Below, one piece after another: positions 35,762-45,111 of a DNA stretch of 64,000 nt. Each line of letters starts with the position of its first letter. Position 1 is the first letter of the stretch. Under the pieces are notes generated by a model, which saw nothing but the letters and a program-made list of their open reading frames with translations, searched no databases and was not told the origin of the DNA. The stretch lies in the NCBI GenBank assembly GCA_025149285.1, contig CP102274.1, positions 268,001 to 332,000 of the forward strand. The letters run 5' to 3'. Origin of the DNA: Hungatella hathewayi (GTDB lineage Bacteria > Bacillota > Clostridia > Lachnospirales > Lachnospiraceae). Made by a program: the position numbers and the translations under genes.

Positions 35762-35912
35762 TGATTATCTTTTGGGGGGCTGGTTCTCGTGTCATGGTTG
35801 CGGTGTCAAGGCTGGGGAGGCTTGACCGTTCGAACGGACAGAGAATGCCTGATGAAACTGGCAGAACGGAATGCGGACAGAAGCCGGATTCCTGTAGACG
35901 CAGCTGGTATTC

Positions 35913-35941
35913 TTGCGCGTTTTGGTGGAATCCTGTATAAT
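35913..35941 (+). promoter_or_regulatory. Sigma-A promoter of the ABC exporter pair
   Basis: TTGCGC (35913-35918), 17-base spacer, perfect TATAAT (35936-35941), 23 bases before the ATG. It lies outside the intron. The 200 bases between the intron and the gene hold nothing else recognisable. Confidence 0.75.
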
Positions 35942-35964
35942 GGAGTCAGTGGGTGAGGTAAACG

Positions 35965-37695
35965 ATGAAGAAGATATTTTCGTATTATTTGAAGCCGTAT
36001 TATCTGCGTATGGCAGTCGGTTTTCTTATTAAATTTACAGGAACGCTGATGGATTTATTCCTTCCGTGGACACTGGCTTATATGATCGATACGGTGATTC
36101 CGGCAAACCAGAGGCCGGAAATATTTTTGTGGGGATTTTTCATGATTTTCTGCTCGGTTCTGGCAGTGGTGTTCAGTGTTGCGGCGAACCGGATGGCCTC
36201 CCGGGTGGCGAGCAGCGCGATTGAAACGATCCGGGGGGATTTGTTTGAGAAGGTGAGCCGTTTATCCAATACGGAGATTGACCGCTTCACCAGGCCGTCT
36301 CTGATATCCAGGCTGACAAGTGACACGTATAATGTTCACCAGATGCTTGGAAGAGTCCAGAGGCTGGGAGTTCGTGCGCCCATCCTGTTGATCGGCGGTA
36401 TTACCATGACCATGGCGCTGGACCCGGTTCTGGCGTGTATTTTGCTGGCGGTTCTTCCGCTGTTGACTTTGGTGGTGGTCGTGGTATCAAAGAAGACGAT
36501 TCCCATGTTTTTCGTCCTTCAGGACCGGGTGGACCGGTTCGTCCGGCTGATTAGAGAAGATATCGCGGGTATCCGTGTGATTAAGGCATTGTCAAAGGAA
36601 TCGTATGAGAGGGAGAGGTTTGATCAGGCGAACCGCGAGGTGGTGGACTGGGAACGGAAGGCGACCGTGACCACCAGCATCACCAATCCCGTCATGAATG
36701 TACTCTTAAATCTGGGCCTTGTGGCGGTGATTCTTACCGGGGCTTTCCGTGTGAACCAGGGGACGTCAGAGGTCGGAAAGATTCTTGCCTTCATGACGTA
36801 TTTTACGATTATTCTGAATGCGCTGATGTCTATTTCCAGGCTGTTTATCATGATTTCGAAGGCAGCGGCATCTGCAGCACGTATCGTAACGGTGCTGGAG
36901 GCGGATCAGGAGATGGTTCTTCAGGAGCTGGAGACGAATGAGGAAGCCGCGATGGCGGAAGCGGAGGCTGATTCGGTTCATGTAGAATTTGATCACGTGT
37001 CCTTTTCCTATAATAAGGTTGAAAATAATCTGGAGAATATCAGTTTCCGGTTGAAGCGGGGAGAGACGCTTGGGATTATAGGGGCCACGGGAGCAGGGAA
37101 GACGACGATTGTGAACCTGCTGATGCGTTTTTACGATGCCGATCAGGGAACGGTACGCATTGATGGGAAGGATGTGCGCACCATGGGGCTTCATGAGCTT
37201 CGGAAGCGTTTCGGAGCCGTATTTCAGAATGATACGATATTTGAAGATACCATTATGGAAAATATTAATATGGGAAGAGATTTAAGTGAAGAGGCGGTTA
37301 TGGAAGCCGTTCTTTATGGACGAGCCAGCGAGTTTGTGGCGGAAAAAGGCGGAATTTCGGAACAGCTGGATATTAAAGGGGCCAATTTAAGCGGCGGCCA
37401 GAAGCAGAGAATTCTGATTGCCAGGGCGCTGGCGGCCAGACCGGATATTCTGATTCTGGATGATTCCTCCAGTGCGCTGGACTATAAGACGGATGCGGCG
37501 CTTCGAAAGGAATTGAGAGAACATTTCGCGGAAACCACCTGTGTGATTATCGCCCAGAGGATCAGCTCTATTATGAACTCCGATCACATTATGGTTCTGG
37601 AGGATGGGCAGATGATCGGATACGGAACACATCGGGAACTCATGGAGACATGTGAAATTTATCGGGAAATCGGAAAATCCCAGATGGGAATATAA
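35965..37695 (+). CDS. ABC exporter half-transporter, degenerate-site subunit
   Basis: 576 residues: six-helix exporter membrane domain (about 1-310) and C-terminal ATPase domain. Seen: Walker A GATGAGKTT near 374, Q-loop AVFQNDTIFEDT, canonical signature LSGGQKQR near 474, and Walker B ILILDDSSSALD in which the catalytic Glu is Asp. This is one half of a heterodimer with the next gene, 12 bases downstream. Such pairs export drugs, lipids or peptides. Start at GGGTGAGG. The substrate cannot be told. Confidence 0.9.
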   Translation: MKKIFSYYLKPYYLRMAVGFLIKFTGTLMDLFLPWTLAYMIDTVIPANQRPEIFLWGFFMIFCSVLAVVFSVAANRMASRVASSAIETIRGDLFEKVSRLSNTEIDRFTRPSLISRLTSDTYNVHQMLGRVQRLGVRAPILLIGGITMTMALDPVLACILLAVLPLLTLVVVVVSKKTIPMFFVLQDRVDRFVRLIREDIAGIRVIKALSKESYERERFDQANREVVDWERKATVTTSITNPVMNVLLNLGLVAVILTGAFRVNQGTSEVGKILAFMTYFTIILNALMSISRLFIMISKAAASAARIVTVLEADQEMVLQELETNEEAAMAEAEADSVHVEFDHVSFSYNKVENNLENISFRLKRGETLGIIGATGAGKTTIVNLLMRFYDADQGTVRIDGKDVRTMGLHELRKRFGAVFQNDTIFEDTIMENINMGRDLSEEAVMEAVLYGRASEFVAEKGGISEQLDIKGANLSGGQKQRILIARALAARPDILILDDSSSALDYKTDAALRKELREHFAETTCVIIAQRISSIMNSDHIMVLEDGQMIGYGTHRELMETCEIYREIGKSQMGI

Positions 37696-37707
37696 GGGGG
37701 CGGGATC

Positions 37708-39525
37708 ATGGCTGCACGCAGCAGAAGTGAAAAGCGGCTGGATGCCGCATATAATGAGCCGCAGGGACGTTCTCTGATTCAGAGAAAGCACACCATACTC
37801 CGCCTGGGCCGCTACATGATACAGTATAAATGGCTGCTGCTTCTGGCGTTTGTTATGACGGTGGGGAGCAACCTGCTGGCTTTGGTAGGGCCCATGCTGT
37901 CGGGGTATGCGATTGACGCCATTGAACCGGGGATCGGAAAGGTGGATTTTTCGAGGGTTTTCCATTACGCCGGGTGGATGGCGGCGTTTTATGTGATTTC
38001 TTCGGTGTTGTCTTATGCGCTTTCTGTTCTGATGATCACCATCAGCCGAAAGGTGGTCTACCGGATGAGGAAGGATGTATTCGATAAGATGCTGGCCCTT
38101 CCTGCGGGATATTACGACTTACACCAGACGGGAGACATCATCAGCCGCATATCCTATGACATTGATACGGTTAATGAGTCGCTGTCCAGCGACCTGATAC
38201 AGATTTTGACCACAGTGATCACAGTAGCAGGCGCTCTTTACATGATGGTGGTGATATCACCGAGGCTGGTGCTGGTATTTGCCTTTACGGTGCCGCTCTC
38301 CGCCTGTATTACAAAGTTCGTTACAGGCAGGACGCGTCCTCTTTTCCGGGCAAGATCGGCAAGTCTGGGGAATTTAAACGGGTTTGTGGAGGAGATGGTA
38401 ACCGGCCAGAAGACGTTGAGGGCTTATTGCCAGGAGGAACATGTGATTCAAAAATTTGCGGTGAAGAATAAGGAGGCTGTGGAGACGTATTACCGGGCGG
38501 AATACTATGGCAGCATGGTAGGTCCCATGGTTAATTTCATCAACAATCTTTCACTGTCTTTAATCAGTGTTTTTGGAGCCCTTCTTTATCTGGCCGGGTA
38601 CATGACGGTGGGCAGGATCTCTTCCTTCGTGTTGTATTCGAGAAAGTTTTCCGGCCCGATCAATGAGGCTGCCAATATCATGAGTGATTTACAGTCTGCG
38701 CTGGCCGCGGCGGAGCGGGTGTTTGCGCTGATGGATGAGATTCCTGAGGCAGCAGATATGCCGGGCGCTATAGAACTGGGGCGCGGAGAGGAAGAAGTCA
38801 GGGGAGAGGTCGAGCTGTCCCACGTGGACTTTGGGTATGACAGGGACCGGATTATTCTGCATGATCTGTCTCTGAAAGCGGATCCGGGTAAGCTGATTGC
38901 GGTGGTGGGCCCTACAGGCGCGGGAAAAACGACGCTGATCAATCTTCTGATGCGGTTTTACGATCCGAACTCAGGAGAGATCCGGGTGGATGGCCATGAG
39001 ATACGCGGTGTGACAAGAAAAAGCCTTCGGAAGTCTTACGCTATGGTTCTGCAGGATACCTGGCTGTTCCATGGGAGTATCTATGAGAATCTGGCATACG
39101 GTAAAGAAGGGGCGACGATGGAGGAGGTCATGGCAGCGGCGAAAGCAGCCAGAATTCACTCGTTTATCAAGCGTCTGCCGGATGGCTATGAAACAATTCT
39201 GACAGACGACGGGACAAATATATCAAAGGGACAGAAGCAGCTGCTGACCATAGCGCGTGCGATGCTTCTGGATGCAAGAATGCTGATTCTGGACGAGGCC
39301 ACCTCCAATGTGGATACGAGGACGGAGATTCAGATCCAGGAGGCCATGAGGAAGCTGATGGAAGGGAAGACGTGCTTCGTGATTGCGCACCGGTTATCGA
39401 CCATACGAAACGCCGATCTGATCCTGGTTATTAAGCAGGGAGAAGTGGTGGAGAAAGGAAATCATGAGGAATTAATGAGGGCAGAGGGGGAGTATTATCA
39501 GATGTATACGGCTCAGGGGGAGTGA
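37708..39525 (+). CDS. ABC exporter half-transporter, catalytic-site subunit
   Basis: 605 residues: a longer cytosolic N-terminus, six membrane helices (about 35-335), then the ATPase domain. Seen: Walker A GPTGAGKTT near 400, VLQDTWLFHGSI, a non-canonical signature ISKGQKQ near 505, and Walker B MLILDEATSNVD with the catalytic Glu. The odd signature faces the Asp-containing Walker B of the partner, while this Glu faces the partner's LSGGQ, so the pair has exactly one full ATPase site, as in BmrCD and TM287/288-type exporters. GGGGGCGGGATC precedes the ATG. Confidence 0.9.
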   Translation: MAARSRSEKRLDAAYNEPQGRSLIQRKHTILRLGRYMIQYKWLLLLAFVMTVGSNLLALVGPMLSGYAIDAIEPGIGKVDFSRVFHYAGWMAAFYVISSVLSYALSVLMITISRKVVYRMRKDVFDKMLALPAGYYDLHQTGDIISRISYDIDTVNESLSSDLIQILTTVITVAGALYMMVVISPRLVLVFAFTVPLSACITKFVTGRTRPLFRARSASLGNLNGFVEEMVTGQKTLRAYCQEEHVIQKFAVKNKEAVETYYRAEYYGSMVGPMVNFINNLSLSLISVFGALLYLAGYMTVGRISSFVLYSRKFSGPINEAANIMSDLQSALAAAERVFALMDEIPEAADMPGAIELGRGEEEVRGEVELSHVDFGYDRDRIILHDLSLKADPGKLIAVVGPTGAGKTTLINLLMRFYDPNSGEIRVDGHEIRGVTRKSLRKSYAMVLQDTWLFHGSIYENLAYGKEGATMEEVMAAAKAARIHSFIKRLPDGYETILTDDGTNISKGQKQLLTIARAMLLDARMLILDEATSNVDTRTEIQIQEAMRKLMEGKTCFVIAHRLSTIRNADLILVIKQGEVVEKGNHEELMRAEGEYYQMYTAQGE

Positions 39526-39531
39526 ATGAGA

Positions 39532-39563
39532 GCAGTGCGCAGCGCAGCGGAGCTGTGCACTGC
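39532..39563 (+). terminator. Hairpin after the ABC exporter genes
   Basis: 12-bp stem GCAGTGCGCAGC / GCTGTGCACTGC with one G-U pair and an 8-base loop. No T-run follows, so it may be only a 3' stabilising structure. Confidence 0.45.
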
Positions 39564-39640
39564 GGATGTTACAGTTCACACCCTGTCCGGTACCCTGCAG
39601 CCCGCTGATTGTTCAAAATTCCTAAAAAACCATCCAAACA

Positions 39641-39669
39641 TTGACAAATATTGAGTAATATGCTATTTT
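39641..39669 (+). promoter_or_regulatory. Sigma-A promoter of the Gfo/Idh-importer operon
   Basis: Perfect TTGACA (39641-39646), 17-base spacer, TATTTT (39664-39669) preceded by TGC. The long leader (about 280 bases to the first gene) contains the operator at 39719-39749 and otherwise nothing I can name. Confidence 0.78.
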
Positions 39670-39718
39670 TAATATAAACAGACAGGAAACGATCCACTCG
39701 TTTTTATTTTTTAAACTC

Positions 39719-39749
39719 AACCTATCATACAGCATATAGCATATAGGTT
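39719..39749. promoter_or_regulatory. Operator 1 for the FadR-type regulator
   Basis: AACCTAT (39719-39725), 17-base spacer, ATAGGTT (39743-39749), 40-70 bases downstream of the predicted transcript start. It shares ACCTATCA and AGCATATAGGT with operator 2 at 47932-47953. The difference in spacing is a tandem duplication of AGCATAT. Binding by the GntR protein encoded at 47195 is inferred from co-location. Confidence 0.65.
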
Positions 39750-39956
39750 GCGGTTAAATGTCACTCATGCATTCAATTCATTATCGTATGAGATCATCAT
39801 ATGGGATATAGGAAAGAAGTGCATAGAATATGTCAATCAGCCATCCCCTCACACCCTTTTCTGCCAGTGGAAGAGACGGAATGAGCGGAGATGGCATGTA
39901 TTGCACCCGGGGATCAGTAAAATTCGTCAGGTGCTCATATCAAGGAGGACATCAAT

Positions 39957-41285
39957 ATGAAAAGACCAGTAACAGCGGCAATTGCAGGTCTGGGCAACAG
40001 GGGAAATGATATCTATGCCCATTATCAGCTTGTAGCGCCGGAGGAGATGAAGGTGGTGGCCGTCGCGGACCCTGTGGCAAAGAAGAGGGAGGCTGCCAGA
40101 GCAGAGTACGGTGTAGCACCTGAAAACTGTTTTGAAACCGTGGAGGACTTATTAAAACAACCGAAACTTGCCGATGTCCTGGTAATTGCGACTCAGGACA
40201 AGCAGCACGTGGCCCAGGCAGTGGAGGGAATTAAAAAGGGATATCATATTCTCTGTGAAAAGCCTATTTCCCCAAGTCTGGAGGAATGTCTTCTATTGCA
40301 GAAAACAGCCCATGAATATGGCCGTATGGTAGCGGTGGGACATGTGCTCCGTTACACTCCGTTTTACTCAAAGATAAAAGAAGTGATTGAGTCCGGACAG
40401 ATCGGGGATGTGGTCAGTGTCCAGGGACTCGAGAATGTAAAATACTGGCATCAGGCTCACAGCTTTGTGAGAGGTAACTGGCGGGATTCGGTGGAGACGA
40501 GCCCTATGATCCTTGCAAAGTGTTGTCATGACATGGATATTTTCGTTTGGCTTCTGGGAAAGAAGTGCAGACGGGTTTCGTCCTATGGATCTACGTATCT
40601 GTTTAAAGAATCAATGGCGCCGGAAGGATGTGCCATGCGCTGCCTCGACGGGTGTGCGGCGAAAGAGAACTGTCCATATGATGCGGAAAAGATTTATATT
40701 ACGGATAAGGGAACCGGAATCCGTCATGTGGTTGACGAGAAGCTGACCGGTGACGACGCGTGGCCGTGCTGCGTACTCTCTCAGACGCTGACTGAGGAGG
40801 CAATCTATGAGCAGATAAAGACGGGCCCATACGGCCGATGTGTGTATCACTGCGATAATAATGTGGTGGACCATCAGGTGGTCAATATGGAATTTGAAGG
40901 CGGTGTGACGGTTAATTTCACCATGAGTGCCTTTACCAGCAGCGGGGGCCGCGATATTAAGGTTATGGGAACTATGGGAGATATCATCGGTGATTTACAT
41001 ACAGGAATTGTGAAGGTCACAAACTTTGGAAAAGAGACGGAGATTTATGATATCAATGCGACTGCAGGTGATTTATCCGGTCATGCAGGCGGCGATAACC
41101 GCCTGATTCATGATTTTCTGGAAGCGGTAGTGGAGGGAGAGACAAAGGGGCAGTTAAGGACCGGCGTTGATGTTTCCATACAAAGCCATATCATTGCTCT
41201 GGCGGCAGAGTATTCCAGAGTCCATAAAGGTGAAAATGTGGATCTGGAGGAGTTTATTCAGAGTGAAAAATATAAAGAGCTTTAA
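39957..41285 (+). CDS. Gfo/Idh/MocA-family oxidoreductase
   Basis: 442 residues. Seen: N-terminal NAD(P) Rossmann motif AIAGLGNRGNDIYAHY, DVLVIATQDKQHV, the family signature ILCEKPISPSLEE near residue 95, and a substrate-domain segment PMILAKCCHDMDIFVWLLG. An inserted Cys-rich loop, CAMRCLDGCAAKENCPYDAE (about 222-241), may bind a metal. Enzymes of this family oxidise or reduce sugars and related polyols; the substrate is not predictable. First gene of an operon that continues with an Opp/Dpp importer. CAAGGAGG precedes the ATG. Confidence 0.88.
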   Translation: MKRPVTAAIAGLGNRGNDIYAHYQLVAPEEMKVVAVADPVAKKREAARAEYGVAPENCFETVEDLLKQPKLADVLVIATQDKQHVAQAVEGIKKGYHILCEKPISPSLEECLLLQKTAHEYGRMVAVGHVLRYTPFYSKIKEVIESGQIGDVVSVQGLENVKYWHQAHSFVRGNWRDSVETSPMILAKCCHDMDIFVWLLGKKCRRVSSYGSTYLFKESMAPEGCAMRCLDGCAAKENCPYDAEKIYITDKGTGIRHVVDEKLTGDDAWPCCVLSQTLTEEAIYEQIKTGPYGRCVYHCDNNVVDHQVVNMEFEGGVTVNFTMSAFTSSGGRDIKVMGTMGDIIGDLHTGIVKVTNFGKETEIYDINATAGDLSGHAGGDNRLIHDFLEAVVEGETKGQLRTGVDVSIQSHIIALAAEYSRVHKGENVDLEEFIQSEKYKEL

Positions 41286-41329
41286 GGGAATCCATTATTT
41301 ATAAAGCGTTAGAGAAGGAGAGGAATTCT

Positions 41330-43051
41330 ATGAAAAAAAGATGGTTAGCTTTATGTCTGGCAACAGTGATGGCGGCATCCTTAACTGCATGCGGCAGTTC
41401 CAAGACGTCTGCGCCGGATACAACGGGAACAGAGACGGCTGCGGCAGGCAGTGAGACGAAGGCCGGAGGCGAAACGAAGGCAGAAGAGGCACCGGCAGGT
41501 GCGGTGGAACAGGTGGTGACCATTCCGATGTTCAGTGATCCGGATACGCTGGATCCGGGACGCTCCGATGACGAGCAGAAGAATGCTATCGTACTGGAGA
41601 TTCAGGAAACGTTAATCCGTCTGATGGACGGCAAGGTAACACCGGGTGGCGCCGAGAGCTGGGAGACCTCCGACGACGGACTGGTATGGACCTTTAAGCT
41701 GAGAGACAATCAGTATTCTGACGGTACGGCTGTAACAGCACAGGATTATGTGAATTCAATTCGCAGAATCTTTGATCCGGAGGTTAACTGCCACAATGCA
41801 GGAATCTTCTACTGCATCAAAGGAGGAGAGGATTTTAATACGGGAAAGGGAAGCAAGGAAGATGTAGCGGCGAAAGCAATTGATGACAAAACTCTGGAAA
41901 TCACTCTGACAGAACCGCTTCCATATTTCTTACAGCTGATGACATTTGCCAATGTGACTCCGGTTCCGGAATCCAAGACCCAGGGCGAGAAGAACTCTTC
42001 CTACGGTGCGACGGCAGAGGAACTCAGCAGTTCAGGACCATTCTACGCGGCAGAGTGGACCCGCGGTTCCAAAATTGTGTTGAAGAAGAACCCGAATTAC
42101 TGGGATGCGGCAAATGTAAAACTGGAAACAGTCAACATGGTGCTGGCACAGGACGAGAATACGAGAGAGCAGATGTTTAATCAGGGCCAGCTCGATATTT
42201 TGAGAAAGGTCCGCAGTGAGTACGCGGATACATTAAAGGCCAAAATTGACGGAGGCGAGGTACAGCTTTTAGAGGGACCGCAGCCGAGATACAGTTATAT
42301 CTGCTTTAATAACGAGGATCCGGATGGGATCTTTACCAACGAAAAAATCCGTATGGCATTCTCTATCGCTCTGGACAGAGAATCGCTGGTTAAGAACGTT
42401 ATGAAGAAGGATCAGGCTGCATACGGTATGATTCCTTACGGTTTGAGTATTGGCGAGGAGCTGTTCCGGGATGTTTATCCGGAACCGATGAAGGACTTCC
42501 TGGCTCAGGACCCGAAAGCACTCCTGGAAGAGGGCTTAAAAGAGATTGGAAAAGAAGGAGAGCAGATTACGGTTACATTCCTTCAGAAAAACTCGGATAA
42601 TGATACGAAGGTTCAGGCAGAGTATTACCAGAATCAGTGGCAGACAAAGCTGGGCGTTATTGTGAAGATTGACACGGCGTCTGACAACTCTTCCTTTAAC
42701 AACCAGGTATCCAAGGGACTGTATCAGGTATGTCAGACCGGCTGGGGCGCGGACTATAATGATCCGATGACATTTATGCAGTGCTATATGACAGGAGACG
42801 GCAACAATCCGGCATTCTTCTCCGATGCCAGGTATGATGAACTGGTGGAAGCGTGCAAGACAGAATCTGACATGAAGGTGCGCGGTGAAAAATTTGCGGA
42901 AGCAGAGAAGATTATAACAGTGGAACACTGTGGTCTGGCACCGATTACCTTTACATACGACAAGAATGTGGCAAAGAGCAGCGTGAAGGGCTTCTATATC
43001 AATGGAGCCGGCGGCCCGGCAATCGAACTGAAAAGTGCATATGTAGAATAG
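41330..43051 (+). CDS. Opp/Dpp-type ABC substrate-binding lipoprotein
   Basis: 573 residues. Seen: a lipoprotein signal peptide with lipobox LTAC (Cys at about residue 21), a Ser/Thr/Glu/Ala-rich tether to about residue 60, then the family-5 solute-binding fold (IPMFSDPDTLDPGRSDDEQK, GGAESWETSDDGLVWTFKLR, ELSSSGPFYAAEW near 225, and IRMAFSIALDRESLVKNVM near 340). Family 5 proteins bind peptides, but some bind oligosaccharides, including alpha-galactosides. Start at GAAGGAGAGG. Followed by its permeases and ATPases. A 14-bp stem-loop separates it from the first permease gene. Confidence 0.93.
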   Translation: MKKRWLALCLATVMAASLTACGSSKTSAPDTTGTETAAAGSETKAGGETKAEEAPAGAVEQVVTIPMFSDPDTLDPGRSDDEQKNAIVLEIQETLIRLMDGKVTPGGAESWETSDDGLVWTFKLRDNQYSDGTAVTAQDYVNSIRRIFDPEVNCHNAGIFYCIKGGEDFNTGKGSKEDVAAKAIDDKTLEITLTEPLPYFLQLMTFANVTPVPESKTQGEKNSSYGATAEELSSSGPFYAAEWTRGSKIVLKKNPNYWDAANVKLETVNMVLAQDENTREQMFNQGQLDILRKVRSEYADTLKAKIDGGEVQLLEGPQPRYSYICFNNEDPDGIFTNEKIRMAFSIALDRESLVKNVMKKDQAAYGMIPYGLSIGEELFRDVYPEPMKDFLAQDPKALLEEGLKEIGKEGEQITVTFLQKNSDNDTKVQAEYYQNQWQTKLGVIVKIDTASDNSSFNNQVSKGLYQVCQTGWGADYNDPMTFMQCYMTGDGNNPAFFSDARYDELVEACKTESDMKVRGEKFAEAEKIITVEHCGLAPITFTYDKNVAKSSVKGFYINGAGGPAIELKSAYVE

Positions 43052-43078
43052 AATTAAGAGATCAGAACATGGACTTTG

Positions 43079-43113
43079 ACAATGCGGGGCAGGTATTTAC
43101 TGCCCCGCATTGT
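43079..43113 (+). other. Intra-operon stem-loop between binding-protein and permease genes
   Basis: Perfect 14-bp stem ACAATGCGGGGCAG (43079-43092) / CTGCCCCGCATTGT (43100-43113), loop GTATTTA, no following T-run. The likely role is stabilising the upstream transcript so that more binding protein than permease is made. Confidence 0.7.
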
Positions 43114-43174
43114 GCGTGAAACCAGATCGGTTATGGGGAAACGCATGAGTCAGAAACAGGATGGGAGGTTCAAG

Positions 43175-44128
43175 ATGGTAAAATATATTTTGAAGAAGAT
43201 CGGTTATATGATAGTTACACTCTGGGTAATTCTGACGATAACCTTCTTCCTGGTCAGCGTTATTCCGGGCGATCCAATGCAGGCGGACACCAAGGTGCTT
43301 CCCGAGGCGGTTGTGGAGAACTTAAAGGCCCGGTGGGGACTGGATAAACCCATAGGAGAACGGTATGTCATTTATTTGAAAAATCTTCTCCATGGAGAAC
43401 TGGGAGAGTCTTATAAGACCCCGGGGCTTACGGCAAATCAGATTATTAAGGACAGGTTCCCGGCTTCCGCAAGGCTCGGAATTCAGGCTGTGGTGTTAGG
43501 GCTGGTTCTCGGACTGCTTCTGGGAATTCTGGCGGCCTTTCACCGGGGAACCTGGATTGATTTTATTACAATATTCATTGCGATCGTGGGGGTATCCATC
43601 CCAAGCTTTGTATTTGCCGCCCTGCTCCAGAAATACGGCGGCGGTGACTATTTCCCGATTGTCGGCTGGGTATCACCCGGAATGAAAATACCTGACATTT
43701 TCCGATATACGGCGCTGCCGACACTGGCAGCTTCCATCGGCGGCCTGGCTACGTATTCACGGTTTATGCGGTCTTCGGTGCTGGATGTGCTGAGCTCCGA
43801 CTATATCCTGCTGGCCAAGGCAAAGGGGCTGTCGAATTGGAAAATCATAACGCGCCATGTACTGCGCAACAGCATCACTCCCATTATTTCCATTGTGGCG
43901 CCGCAGGTGGCGGGAATTGTGACCGGATCCTTTGTTATTGAGAGAATTTTCTCCATACCGGGCCTGGGCCGTTACTACGTGGACAGCGTCAATGGCCGTG
44001 ATTACCCGATGGTTCTGGCCACGACCATCTTCTTTTCCTTCATCTTCATTCTTTCGATTGTCGTGATGGATATTTTATATGCAATTGTCGACCCGAGAGT
44101 CCGTAAGGGCATCATTGAAGGAAAGTAA
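43175..44128 (+). CDS. Opp/Dpp-type ABC permease, DppB-like
   Basis: 317 residues from the ATG at 43175, which has GGGAGG upstream; the frame is open from 43076 but that would include the stem-loop. Six membrane segments. Seen: VKYILKKIGYMIVTLWVILT, FFLVSVIPGDPM, RWGLDKPIGERYVIYL, and the ATPase-coupling EAA-like loop around ILLAKAKGLSNWKIITRHVL, with NSITPIISIVAPQVAGIVTG after it. Inner membrane channel half, pairs with the next gene. Confidence 0.93.
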   Translation: MVKYILKKIGYMIVTLWVILTITFFLVSVIPGDPMQADTKVLPEAVVENLKARWGLDKPIGERYVIYLKNLLHGELGESYKTPGLTANQIIKDRFPASARLGIQAVVLGLVLGLLLGILAAFHRGTWIDFITIFIAIVGVSIPSFVFAALLQKYGGGDYFPIVGWVSPGMKIPDIFRYTALPTLAASIGGLATYSRFMRSSVLDVLSSDYILLAKAKGLSNWKIITRHVLRNSITPIISIVAPQVAGIVTGSFVIERIFSIPGLGRYYVDSVNGRDYPMVLATTIFFSFIFILSIVVMDILYAIVDPRVRKGIIEGK

Positions 44129-44139
44129 GGAGGAGAGCC

Positions 44140-45072
44140 ATGGAACAGGGAAATGAAATGACAGTTACAAAAGATCTATTCCGGCGTGTCGGAGTGGATG
44201 AACAGAAATCAGAATCCGTGGTGCGCCCCAGTATTTCCTACTGGCAGGACGCGGTCCGGAGGTTAAAACAGAATAAGGTGGCTATGGTAAGCCTGGTTGT
44301 GCTCCTGTTAATTCTGGTGATGTGCGCCATAGGGCCATATATTTATCCCCACCCGTTTGATGAGCAGAATATTGAGTTTACGAATCAGGCGCCTTCCCTG
44401 CAGCACTGGTTCGGGCTGGATGATCTGGGGCGCGATATCTTTGCGAGAATCTGGATGGGGGGAAGAATCTCCTTAACCATTGGAATTGTGGGGGCGATCG
44501 TGTCGCTTGTAATTGGAGTGCTGTATGGCGGAATCAGCGGATACTGCGGCGGTCTTGTGGATGATATTATGATGAGAATCGTGGAAATCCTGGTAGGAGT
44601 GCCGTATATGGTGGTGGTCATTATCATGTCTGTGGTGTTGGGAAAAGGTATGACTTCCCTGCTGATTGCGCTGTGTATCACTAGCTGGACGAATCTGGCG
44701 CGAATTGTGAGAGGACAGGTGCTGGAACTGAAGGAGAGCGAATACGTTCTGGCAGCCCGGGCGCTGGGAACGCCTCCTCTTCAGATCATTGTGACGCACC
44801 TTCTTCCCAATACACTGAGCCTGATTATCATCAATACGACTTTTTCCATACCATCATTTATCTTTGCCGAGGCATTTTTAAGCTTCGTAGGGATGGGAAT
44901 TCAGCCGCCGCTTACAAGCTGGGGAGCTATGGCCGCTCTGGGGCAGCAGCAAATGTCTTATTATCCCCATGAGCTGATTTTTCCGGCGCTGGCAATCTCC
45001 TTGACCATGCTGGCATTTAACCTGCTGGGCGATGGACTCCGGGATGCGTTTGATCCGAAGCTGCGCCAGTAA
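44140..45072 (+). CDS. Opp/Dpp-type ABC permease, DppC-like
   Basis: 310 residues. Seen: a cytoplasmic N-terminus, RRLKQNKVAMVSLVVLLLIL, HWFGLDDLGRDIFARIWMGG (a hallmark of DppC/OppC), the EAA loop EYVLAARALGTPPLQIIVTH, LPNTLSLIIINTTFSIPSFI and SWGAMAALGQQQMSYYPHEL. Six membrane segments. Starts 11 bases after dppB-like with AAGGAGGAG before the ATG. Confidence 0.93.
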   Translation: MEQGNEMTVTKDLFRRVGVDEQKSESVVRPSISYWQDAVRRLKQNKVAMVSLVVLLLILVMCAIGPYIYPHPFDEQNIEFTNQAPSLQHWFGLDDLGRDIFARIWMGGRISLTIGIVGAIVSLVIGVLYGGISGYCGGLVDDIMMRIVEILVGVPYMVVVIIMSVVLGKGMTSLLIALCITSWTNLARIVRGQVLELKESEYVLAARALGTPPLQIIVTHLLPNTLSLIIINTTFSIPSFIFAEAFLSFVGMGIQPPLTSWGAMAALGQQQMSYYPHELIFPALAISLTMLAFNLLGDGLRDAFDPKLRQ

Positions 45073-45111
45073 TATGGTTTGTGAATAATAGAGGAAAGGC
45101 AGGCATCACCT

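Noticed and set aside
37387..37965. 192-codon minus-strand frame
   Set aside because: Spans the end of one ABC gene and the start of the next on the opposite strand; no start signal and low-complexity His/Gln/Pro content.
39748..39960. 70-codon frame ending in ATGA at the Gfo/Idh start
   Set aside because: TTG start without ribosome site, located in a long leader that begins within the operator; no recognisable product, although translational coupling cannot be excluded.
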